A stretch of DNA of 64,000 nucleotides from Diplonema papillatum. Lineage: Eukaryota > Euglenozoa > Diplonemea > Diplonemida > Diplonemidae. The notes below the pieces were generated by a model. That model was given only the letters and a program-made list of their open reading frames with translations. It ran no database searches and had not been told where the DNA came from. Made by a program: the position numbers and the translations under genes. The stretch is from contig JAPJBO010000544.1 in the NCBI GenBank assembly GCA_030068145.1, positions 62,001-126,000 of the forward strand, read 5' to 3'. Below are positions 1-10,500 of this stretch, piece by piece. Within the stretch, counting starts at the first letter, position 1, and every line of letters begins with the position of its first letter.

Positions 1-340
1 CCAAAAGAAATGTTTTGTGTATCGTATCTTCGAGCTAGACTTGATCTCGTGCATTAGCCAAGTGGCCCATTCTGTTGTTTTCCCGATGGGCTCCTGGTAG
101 CGGACTCGCACGCAAACGGACAGTATGACTGCTGTGTTGCGGGCCGCAAATTCATCCAATATTTGTCTGTAGGTTATCTCACTCTGTCCAAAGATGCGCG
201 TGAGGTTGGCTTCGGGTCCGTAGCATAGAATATGTCGTTCGTCGCCAGCCGTCAGGACATGATCTGCACTTCCTCGGTGGTAGCAGCCTTCTACGGCGCA
301 CTCGTTGCGGGTTTTGAACGGCATGATGGCTCTACGGGTG
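1..340 (-). pseudogene. LINE reverse transcriptase C-terminal fragment (copy 1)
   Basis: This stretch is near-identical to 57100-57440. On the minus strand that copy reads as the tail of a non-LTR retrotransposon polyprotein, with a Cys/His cluster of the CAVEGCYHRGSADHVLTAC type followed by about 90 residues. The present copy is cut by the window edge on one side. It stops at about 341, where repeat family R-E begins. It is a dead 3' piece of a retroelement, not a host gene. Confidence 0.6.
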
Positions 341-343
341 AGT

Positions 344-480
344 AGGACCTTCTGATCATGATCATTTGCCAAATTTGTCACCTGAAACCACGTCCAGGAT
401 TTGGGCACAGGGTAGTGCGGTCAACGAAAACTCTAGTTTCCCCTTCTACTTTCTCCTACTCTCGCGGTGTACGGTTTTTC
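344..480 (+). repeat. Interspersed intron repeat R-E
   Basis: This sequence begins GTAGGACCTTCTGATCATGA and ends near CTCGCGGTGTACGGTTT. Related copies or parts lie at 18048-18160, 18448-18512, 36240-36418, 54310-54357 and 54618-54672. It is joined directly to an R-B copy in opposite orientation. It lies beyond the last recognised exon of the calcium channel gene. Confidence 0.75.
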
Positions 481-700
481 TTGTACAAGCACCTGCTTTG
501 TAGGAAATACTTGAGGAGGCTGCCAGCTGCAAAAGATCGAAGGAGGTAAATGTGCTGTAGCCCACACGAAACACAGGTGAATCTGGGTTCAGTGGCGGGC
601 GTAAGCGTTCAACAAAAAAGACCCACGTTGTAGTTGTATTGTTTCTCCCCCTCTAGCCTCCTTCGAAGTAGGCAACCCCTCGAGTATTTTTCTTTTTCCC
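478..700 (-). repeat. Interspersed intron repeat R-B
   Basis: A full-length copy of a ~215-base family that starts ATACTCGAGGGGCTGCC and ends CAAAGCAGGTGCTTATACAA. Other copies are at 3290-3482, 15084-15232, 15233-15455, 17404-17630, 29020-29200 and 46975-47200, with a shortened one at 18805-18895. This is the only R-B copy seen on the minus strand. Confidence 0.85.
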
Positions 701-724
701 CGCCGGCTTTTCCAAATTTGGATT

Positions 725-900
725 GACAGTCCAAATGATCTGTTGTGTTTGCGTGATTTGTCGTGTGTAGGGGTAGACCCGCATGACGTCACGTCCGTTC
801 AACACGTGGTTCGGTGGGTACAGCACTTGGAATCCCTTCGGTTCTTTGTCTGGCAGCATCGTCGAGCATTTCCTTCCAAGCTGGCACTTATATAAAAGGA
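725..900 (+). repeat. Interspersed intron repeat R-C
   Basis: A copy of the family containing GTAGACCCGCATGAC and ending in CAAGCTGGCGCTTATGTAAA (here slightly diverged). Other copies are at 27470-27565, 30760-30965, 47203-47410 and 57810-58015. Its right end lies 12 bases from the 3' end of channel exon 11, as the 30965 copy abuts an antiporter exon. Confidence 0.85.
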
Positions 901-905
901 AGCTG

Positions 906-1565
906 TCATACCAGTTCCGGAGGCGCGGTCTCGGTGTCTTCGAAGTACTTGGACAGCGACACCACGGTTTCCGGGTGCATGCTGGTGCTCGCGGGCTCCG
1001 ACTTGTCGGTCGACGTGGCGGTGGGGCTGTGTGACCTCGAGAGTGGCTCGGTGACGATGCGAGAGTTCGACGGGAAGCGCGACGGGTCAAAGGAGTTGCT
1101 TTTGAACTCGACCTCGCAGTCCGCGAACCCGAAGGGTGACCCGCCTTCGTTCGCGAACGGCGCGTTTCGGCTCGAATCGAAGTGCCGGTCGCCATCATCG
1201 TCCATTGGGCTGGGCACCGTCAGCAGCTGCTTCGACATCCCCTGCCCCGGCACGTCTGGCGGCACGAAGCCGTCTGCGTCGAAACCCTGCACCGGGGAGA
1301 AGACCGGGAGTCCGAGGGCTCCTGCCTTTGCCGGGAGGGGTGAGGTCGTCGGCCGCTCGAGAGACTTGACCGAGACGCTGCCCCGGCGCGGCTTCTTCCG
1401 GCGCGGCGCGGTTCCGGAGAGTGCGGCGATGGCCAGCGCGCCGACGAAGGCGGCCGCGACCAGGCCGTTTTCCCCGAACCACTTCTTCCGCCGCCGCACG
1501 TAGCGCTTCCAGCGCTCCTGGATGCGGAGCGCCGCGTACAAGTGGTACACAGTGAAGGCGTCGTG
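906..1565 (-). CDS. Ca2+ channel exon 11: IQ motif and C-terminal tail
   Basis: This exon starts after the acceptor CACAG at 1566-1568 in phase 0 and begins HDAFTVYHLYAALRIQ, a classical IQ motif, followed by a run of Arg and Lys. A short hydrophobic stretch (GLVAAAFVGALAIAALSG) comes next. It is probably too short to add a normal S-type helix but could touch the membrane. The rest is Ser/Pro-rich. The frame ends with a stop at 906-908, but GTATGA just before it resembles the donors of the other introns, so a further exon is possible. Confidence 0.8.
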   Translation of the reverse strand, partial: HDAFTVYHLYAALRIQERWKRYVRRRKKWFGENGLVAAAFVGALAIAALSGTAPRRKKPRRGSVSVKSLERPTTSPLPAKAGALGLPVFSPVQGFDADGFVPPDVPGQGMSKQLLTVPSPMDDDGDRHFDSSRNAPFANEGGSPFGFADCEVEFKSNSFDPSRFPSNSRIVTEPLSRSHSPTATSTDKSEPASTSMHPETVVSLSKYFEDTETAPPELV

Positions 1566-4500
1566 CTGTGGGGTTGTGGAGGGGAGTGAAAGAATGTGCT
1601 TTTTTGGCGCCAACACTGTGAATGTGTCCGTTGTGGAGGGGGAAGTGCTGGTATGTGATAAATACCCCAAATGCGTCGTGAAGGGATAGTGCAGAAAAGC
1701 GCTTTTTGGGGTGTGGTATGGCTACAACACCGTGAATGTGTCCGTTGTGGAGGGGGGAGTGCAAGAATGTGCATGGGTGCTGTGGTGTGTGTTAAACACC
1801 CTAAATGCGTCGTGAAGGATAGTGCAGAAAAGTGCTTTTTGGGGTGTGGTATGGCTGCAACACCGTGAATGTGTCCGTTGTGGAGGGGGAAGTGCAAGAA
1901 TGTGCATGGGTGCGGTGGTATGTGTTAAACACCCCAAATGCGTCGTGTTGTGGGGTTGTGAAGAAATGGTGCAGAAATGTGCTTTTTAGGGTGTGGTATG
2001 GCTGCAACACCGTGAATGTGGCGCTGAGACGTAGAATACCTGGCGAGATGGTGTGAACTTCTTCAGCAAGGCCATGTCCTCTTCACGGATGTCGAACAGC
2101 TTTTTACTGATAGATGACAGTGCATCTGAATACCTGTTGTGGTGTGGTTGAAATGCTGTGTACTCAGTCCAACCCGTTCTGTAGCTGTTGCCCTTCAACC
2201 AGACCTCCCACCTGTTTCGAATGCGCTTTTGCCCCGTGTGCGGCCTCGTTCAACAGGCTACATGCACAATCTTCAGACCCGAGGTGCCAGGAAACCCCAT
2301 GAAAAAGCATACCGCAAACGACCTTCTCGGTTGATCGGAATGGACAAGAAGCGGAGGTGCCTGATCATCTGAGCGATCGAATCGGGATTCTCGAGGCCGA
2401 TCGGCGGAGGCAGCTGCTTGATGATATACAAGAAGTCGATGAAGTGAAGCCACCCACGTGCCTTCGGATCCTTCGCCACCCATGCTTCTTTGAAGTCGTT
2501 CAGAGCCGCGTGAGCGTAGTCGTACGTCTGCTGGTCGCTGAAATTTTCGAGTACGACGGTGATGAACAGGTTCAGCGTGATCAGACTCCCGATTACCATG
2601 AACGAGCAGAAGTAGATAGCTGATCCAACTTCATCCGCACCTGCCGTGTGTGTTGGGTGTTGGATGTTACCGGGAAATGATCTGAGGTTTGAAACAGGTT
2701 CGCTTTTTGCCACAAACGCTTCTTTCCCGACGTCGACAGTACAAAAGATTAGCCCCTCACGCACTCAAAGATCGACTTATACGCATGCCGTGCGCAGAGA
2801 AGGAGGGGGACGCGACCCAGACCTGGGCTGAGTAACCTGGAACTAGTGTGACGGGCCTTTCTTCGGAAGGGCTCACGCACTCAGAGTTCGCTGCATACGC
2901 ATTCGCAGTCGTGCGCAGTTGTTTGAGGGGACGTTCTGTGACCAGTTAGACGGCCCGCAGTGTCGAAAGAACAGTACCCGAGACGGAATGACGAAAAGGA
3001 CACCGACAATTAATTGTAGTCGCAGCGCATACATCTCATACGCGCATATCTGCCTATCCGCACTTCACCAACTCAAAGGAGTTTGGCCATGTAGACAATG
3101 TTTATACAGCCGCTCCACACTCTGAGAGTCAGCTGTGCGCACCAGTCGTGCCCCGTGCGATGTTTCATAATGCCGGACGTAGACGTACCGGAACAATCAT
3201 GCACCAAAAATAAGACGAGAATCGAAGGATACTGTTTGGTAGAGTTCGATCCTGCCAACGCTTGCACGAAATTAGCTGACATTAAACCTCCAAAAAATAC
3301 TCGAGGACTGCCTTGTGCTCATCGAAGGAGGCTAGAGGGGGAGAAAACAATACAACTACAAAGTGGGTCTTTTTTGTAGAACGCTTACGCCCGCCACTAA
3401 ACTCAGATTTACCTGTGTTTTCGTGTGGGCTACAGCACATTTACCTCCTTTGATCTATCAGGTGCTTATACAAAAAAAAAAGATGTACCCGTATGTGTTT
3501 AAATGTTTTCATAGTGAGGTAGCTGTAAGTCGCAATCGCGACCGTAACTAAAGATTTCTACAGTGAAAATGTTAGAGGTCACAATCGCGACCGTGACTAA
3601 AGGTTTTTAAAGGTATTGCATTGCGATTGTGACTAGTTGCGTGGGGTTGAAACACTGGGTCTACGCGACCTCTTGTACTGCTGACCTCTTACGAACGGGG
3701 GAAACACGGGAGTAAGACTCCGCAGGTAGGGTATGAACCCTTGAGGGACTAGCCCTTTTATATATTCGTCGTATAAGATCGCAGATCTTAGAAGATTAAT
3801 ACTATTCCGACGAGAACTAACACTTGTACAAAGGTTATCACCCCGTCGCTCCCGAGAAAAACACCGTAATGTTACCCCTCGCTTGCCCACCCACCCTTGC
3901 CCATTTTTTTCTTCAAGTCCAGTGTCCTGAGGCGTCACGAAGAAGTTCGTGGCATACACACGAGAATCTCTGCATGACCTTTCTACGTTTGTTACGCGCC
4001 ATCAATCTGGCATCACGCAGCAGCAAGGACGAGAGCAGCGAGTACGGAGCAGCGAGACGGGCGAGGAGGAGAGTATTATTTTCGCCGCGGTGTTTTGTGC
4101 ACTCTTTCTTCGTCTCGGGGTTTCGCTCGTGAACACAGACCTACCAAAGTTAGAGCTCACCAGTGGGAGGTGACACCACTGTTTTAACTTTAACCATACT
4201 TCAACGCTCTTGCGTTCTAAAACCTCCACAACCAGCTGGGTGGATCCTTCGGAGTAGAAAAGAAGCTAGAAAAGAAAATGGCAGCCCTTACGGACGAGCA
4301 GATCAAGGAGGCGTTCAACCTGTTCGATGTCGACGGTTCTCCTTTGGACGGAGACTTTCGGTCGTGTTCCGGTGCTATCACAACTTTCTGGTGCTTTGTT
4401 CCTCGCATCCTTCCGACGTAGCTGCTTTGACTCCGAATGGAAGGAAGGAAACATAGAGGTAGAGGAGAAAACACAATACAAACACAATCTGATTTGTTCT

Positions 4501-7500
4501 TTCGCTTACACCAAAAAAAAAAAAAGGGGGGGGGGTCAGCGGATTTTCGCGAGGAAAACTGCATACCACAGTCGCCGGCCTCTTCGCAACCTTCCTGATC
4601 CATGGTGGCACCTTCCATAACGTCCGTCCATTTTTCAGTCGTACTTATTGTATACAGCGAGATCAAGGCTTTGCCTGGTGGTGGGCGGGTGGGGTGGTAA
4701 AGCGCCAACGACAAATGTGCCAGTGAGTAAAGCAAGTGAAAGACAGCGACGGGGGGTGGATGACGACGCAGTGATAGCGTCAGTACAACGAATAACGACC
4801 ACAGCGATATGTGGCGGTGGCAGTTAGTGAGAGCGACGGCCGTGGACAATATGCTGTGACAGTGAACAGCAGCCAACGTGGTGATAGTGTGACAGTGAAC
4901 AGCAGCCAACGTGGTGATTGTGTGACAATGAACAGCAGCCAACGTGGTGATGTGACAGTGAAAAGCAGCCAACGTGGTGCTAGTGTGACAGTGAACAGCA
5001 GCCAACGTGGTGATGTGACAGTGAACAGCAGCCAACGTGGTGATAGTGTGACAGTGAACAGCAGCCAACGTGGTGATAGTGTGACAGTGAACAGCAGCCA
5101 ACATGGTGATGTGACAGTGAACAGCAGCCAACGTGGTGATAGTGTGACAGTGAACAGCAGCCAACGGTGAAAGTGGCAGGGTATAACAGTACGCGTATAA
5201 AACCTCCTGGTTTCTTCGCTTCGAAGATCATTTGTTTCTGCGCGCTAGCGGAACTCACCGTAGTTTCATGCAGCACGCTGCCAACTGCGAAGCTTTAGTA
5301 CCAACGATGCGTTGTAAACACGCAAAAATGTAACTCGAAATCCGCTGCATACCGAGATTCTCAAAATTGATCCACTTGTCAAGAAAATCGCTCCGTCGAA
5401 CTTCTCCAAACATCTGAACGCCAAGAATGCCGTAATTGTAGTAAGCGCACAGGAGCAGCATTCCGATGTTCATCAGGGAAGGCAACGAGTAGTACAGCGT
5501 CCCGAACAAGATGGACAGACCCTGTGTGACCGTGGGGCTCTTTGTCGGAGGGTAGGCTCGTATGTGCTTTCAAAAAAAGACAGGCGCTTCGTTTTGTTTG
5601 TGCATGCCGTTTGACGCTTCTTTTGCAAGGTTGCAAAGTTCGCTTGAAGCACCCTGTCCCACTTGTCTTCACTGGGACTTGAATGCCAGCTATTTTCGCG
5701 AAAAGCGGCAGTGAACGAATATCCACCAAACTGTCAGTCTTGGAACTAACTGCTGCCTCCTTGAAGGCCCCTTTTGGGACTGCTACGGGTGCCTTTTTCG
5801 GACTGTTTCGGGTGTTATGGATGCGTGGTTTAGTGTCTACGGTCGACAGTAAAGGCCGGTTGGGGGTCTTGTTATCCGCGTACCGTGCTGGTATCCATCC
5901 ACACCAGTGGAGGCGGGGACGGTGGCCCACACACCCTACCAGCCCAGGGGCTAGGTGGTGGTGGTAAAGGGGGGATTGCAAGAGCGTGCTTGGAATGGGT
6001 ATGTGCTCAACACCGCACTGGTCCCGTCTGCGCCGTGTTTCGGTCCTTTAAGCCACGGACACATAAGGCGGACCATCATCAGCGGAAGCTGAGTGTCTGC
6101 AGACAGGACTGCGGTGTGAGTCTGGTTTGACAGGCGGCTGTTCGTAGCTCGTCACGTGGTGGTGGTAAAGGGGGGGGGGGCAAGGGTACCTGTAAATCCA
6201 GGGTCTCCGGGGCCCGGGCCCCGGGCCCCGGGCCCCGGGTTAGCGCTAGGGTCCAGATAGGGTCCAGGCCCACGGTAATCACGCCATCCAAGGATGGAAT
6301 CGTCAATATTGCAGCTTCCACAACAAGCGGAGAGCAAGACGAGAAAAAATCAAGAAATAAACTTGATAAAATTTGATAAAAAAAGCTCACAGTCGTGCAT
6401 TTACCATAGGGGCTGAGCGGGCGGAGGCTCTAAGGTGAAATGGTCAAAATGCCCTGGGAAAAATGTGGGACAAAAACTTTCCGAAATGCGAGCTTTTAGG
6501 GATTCCGGCCCAAAAAAAAAAAATTTTTTTTTCAATACCCACCTTGCCACCTGTGACCTTGGGTGACTGAGCCGTGGTACCCTTTAGACAGCCAGCTAGA
6601 CCTGCCAGAACCTGAAAACCTCCTTCAGGTTTCGTGGCTGTGTCGAAAAATACATTCCGAGGACGTTTTTGAACGCTTTTGAATCCGTTGAGCTCAAGGA
6701 CAGTCTGGGGCCCTGGAATGGAATTGTAAACGAATTGCATCTCGCACCAGAGAGTTTTTCCTTTGGTAATCGTTCAGGGCCAAAACCCTGGAAAATTTTC
6801 CAGGGCCCGGGCCCCGAGTTACAGGTACCCCTGGGGGGGGGGGGGGGGGGGGTCGAATAATAACACTGTGTTATTATTCGATTTGTCAAAATTCTCGACT
6901 CGACTCGATTACTAAAAAAAGTTCCGGGTAGCCGAACAGTAGCAGGATCAAATAGCGGTAGTGTTTTTAGACAACCAGACGTGTGTCAAATAACTGTTAT
7001 TCTTCGACCCCCCCCTTTACCTCCCACCCACTAACTACGGAGGTACAGTGTACCATAGCGGCTAGTGGATAGTGACACTAATGGGTACGGATCCCTGGAC
7101 CCATACACACTTGGCCATGTTACCAGTACCACCTAGGGTTACGGTGCCCTGAGGTGGTGGAAGATCCCACCCGCTAACTATGGAGGTATGGTGCACCATA
7201 GCGGCTAGTGGATAGTGACACTATGGGGTACGGATCCCTGGACCCATACACACTTGGCCATGTTACCAGTACCACCTAGGGTTACGGTGCCCTGAGGTGG
7301 TGGAAGATCCCACCCGCTAACTACGGAGGAGCTGAGGATTGCATCCACGAGCTCGTGACGAGGACCTCGAGGTCATCAGGAGATGGCACTACGACGTAGC
7401 AGCAGTACACCGAGGACGGTGTATGCATACGTACGTACATACTGCCTACATACCCTTGCCTGGGGTGTGGGCATGGCTGGTACCTGAGCAAGGTTTTGAA

Positions 7501-10500
7501 CGCAGGTGGACCTGACACCACGGCCACATTCAAGATGCACTGCCAAGAGATAAAGAAAATAACGCACCGAAGCTTTTTTGATGAGTCTCAAAATCCGTGC
7601 GACCCGCATGAACCGGAAGATCTGAAACGATGTTGTCCCGATGGCGAGGCCCCCCAGCGACAGAGCCACGAGGAACAAGTCGAAGCGGTTCCAACTGTCT
7701 TTGAAGTACAACTTCCCGAAGCCGTAAATCTTCATCAGCTGCTCGACCGTGAAAATTCCGACGAACGCGAAGTTGGAGATGTTCTCGAAGCGGACAAGGC
7801 TCTCCGGCTGGCCGTAGTGTCGCAGGGAGATGATGACCACGTTGACGCAGATGAGCAGCATGATTAGTTGATCGAACTGCGCGGTTGTATTTCTTTTTAG
7901 CGATTTTTAGAGTCAAAGTCCGCTCGCGATTCCGGGGTTTAAAGGCTGCGGATGCCCTTTGTCGAATGGGTTAAATACAAAGCGAGCCACGGGCTACCGT
8001 ACGGTAGTCGCTTGTGCCACGGAGTAAGTTTACTCCGTTGGAGTTGGCTGATTGGTCAAGTGCAAATGTCACGTGTATGCCAAGCTTTTCGGAGCTGAAC
8101 AAGAACATAATATTATGATGATTTTAGATACAGTACATGAGGTATTTGAATGATAGGGGGATGGGCATTCTGAATCGGAGCAGCACTGCGCTCTAGTGAC
8201 ATAGCTAACTAATCTGGCATGACCTCGCCTCGATAATCTCAAATGGCGGTGATAACATCCCACGGAAGGGATCGTTCGCGGTTCAAGAAGAGGAATGCCG
8301 ATTAGAATGAGTATGAATGACATACCACATGCTCGAAAAACATGGAGGGAATGCAAAATGAATCGGTCATGTGCCAATGAAATGCAAAAGTCAAGACGGT
8401 TCCTCTCCCATGGACTCGTTCCAGATCCGAGTTAGCATACTCGTATGCGCTCGATCAAAAGGTCAAGGTAATCGGGAAGACACGATGGTGAAATACAAAA
8501 AAGGCAATCGAGGAAAGCTATCGGTCGTAGAGATACGATCGAGGACTGCCCCTTTGAAAGCTGAAGAATGAATGGAATGATTAATGCATCAATCTAGGCT
8601 TGACACGATACAATATCTGCGTGTTCACCTCGCAACGGACTACCGTGTACTCTCAATTCGGTTGCTGTGCAGATGCTGTGTCCGCTCAACGGCGACATAC
8701 CTGCGGGTGGGCGACGATCTTGAAGATGTATCTTCGGATTCCGCGTTCAGGGCATTGCGGCCTGTTTTTTTGGTGTTTCGGATTTCTTTTGTCGGAACAG
8801 GGTAGTAGCTTTTTGGCTTCAATTTTTCAGATTCCGTACCGACACCCATTTTTTCCCCCCGGCTCCGAGGCCACCAAGATGTTCGTGAGAGAGACAGATA
8901 GAAGAGGTATCAGACGCTGAGTGGCTTGACTTCACTTGCTTCGGACACAAAGTCGGAAGGGGACGATTCGAAAACGTAAGGAATCGGGATTGGCGTATAA
9001 GTACTACTCCCTCCAGACACGATGATGCAGTCCTACTTCGATGCGCAGTCTCGCCGGTTAACATACATATAGCATGCAACACTCGCACCGGACCCACGTA
9101 ATGAACTTACCAACCAAAGCAGGTTTCAGCATGTCGTTGGGTTCGTTCTTCGGTTTTCTCTGTTGCTTGCCAGGAAGGGTGTTGCACTTGAGGTCTGGAC
9201 AACATGTTGCCTTTCTAGCGGGTCGGATCAAGCTTCACCTGGATCTCAACGACTTCGAAGGATACCACGCACGATGTGTGTCAGCTACACGTGCGGCACA
9301 AACCCGCAAGATTAGTTCCTACTCGAAAAAGACAGGCGCTTCGTTTTGTTTGTGCATGCCGGTTGATCGTTTTCCAACTCGTATTTACCCCGTGTCATCT
9401 TCAGGCAAGGTATTCTGATCAACCACCAAAACACGCCGCTGCCTACGTCTTTTTAGCCTGCACATTATGAAGGGCAACCCGCAGTATTGTTAGTACTGAA
9501 AATGACACATACCGGGGCTCGAGGGTCATTCTCGACAAGCTTTTCTGGGACTTGACCCACTCTTGCTGGGATTCGGTGAGGAAGGCGGAGCCTTCCAGCT
9601 GCTTCCGGAGCAGCGTGAAGCGGTCGATGAGGAGGCCGATGAACAGGTTGAGCGCGAAGAAGTTCCCGACCACCATGAAGCAGATGAAGAACAGCGCGTT
9701 GAACGGGTTCCGGTTTTGCTCGTACGTTACGGACACCGTGTCGCTCTCGGCGTCAACGCCCAGCCACAGGATGTCCGACCACCCCTCGGCGAAGGACACT
9801 TGGAACAGGGTGAGCAAGCTCTCCCCCACGTTATCGAAGTTCCACCTGCTGTTCAACCACCGCCGCGGCCTCGAATCCTCTGGCCGGACTGGATCCCCCC
9901 ACATGTCCGCCGCCCCTTCGTTGGTCACGCACCGTCCGAACAGCGGTTCCCAGTGGCAGTAGAACTCTGGACAGCTCGCAGACGCGTTCGCAGAGGAGCA
10001 GATCGGGACGAAATACGCCCCGTGGCAGTCCGCTTTGAACTCGACGGCGGCGTCCGTGCAGTAAAACGCCTTCCCTTTGAACAACTGGACTCCGAGGATG
10101 CTGAACACGACGAACACGAACGACGTGATAGCGAGCACGTTTCCGATCGCGGGCAGGGCGTGGAAGAGGGCGCGGACGACGACTTTAATGTTTTGGTTGC
10201 GGATGATCAGCCGGAGGGACCGGAGGGACCGGAAAAGCGCGAAGAACGGGATGAAGATGCCGAGGATCGCAGTCAGGCACACGAAGAAGTCGACGCGGTT
10301 CCAAGGGCTCGAGAGGTACGGACGGACCTCCTCGAGGGCGGTTTCGATAGAGTCGTGCTCACTCTGCGGGCCGTGCCGCCCACCCCCCCACGCGGTAGAT
10401 CTCCCGCCGTTCGAGTCCACGGAGTCTTGCCCGGACGACTGCCGGCGCATCGTGAAAGACGGGGAATCGTCGGTCGCGAAGCTCTGCGTCATCACGATCG

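Noticed and set aside
2895..3080. A minus-strand frame with LFFRHCGPSNWSQNV, also considered as the domain IV pore loop.
   Set aside because: No acceptor fits the required phase, and exon 8 explains the gap.
3090..3282. A minus-strand frame with TGHDW, resembling a domain IV pore loop with compatible splice phases.
   Set aside because: The exon at 4567-4674 has a far better match (SLYTISTTEKWTDVM), canonical splice sites and the right length, so this is chance similarity.
4843..5168. CRISPR-like appearance of regularly spaced repeats here and at 26390, 16406, 14746 and 60705.
   Set aside because: There are no unique spacers between units; these are plain tandem arrays in a eukaryotic genome.
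4811..5170. A plus-strand 119-codon frame reading VTVNSSQRGD repeats.
   Set aside because: It is a 30/33-base minisatellite in an intron; open because unit lengths are multiples of three.
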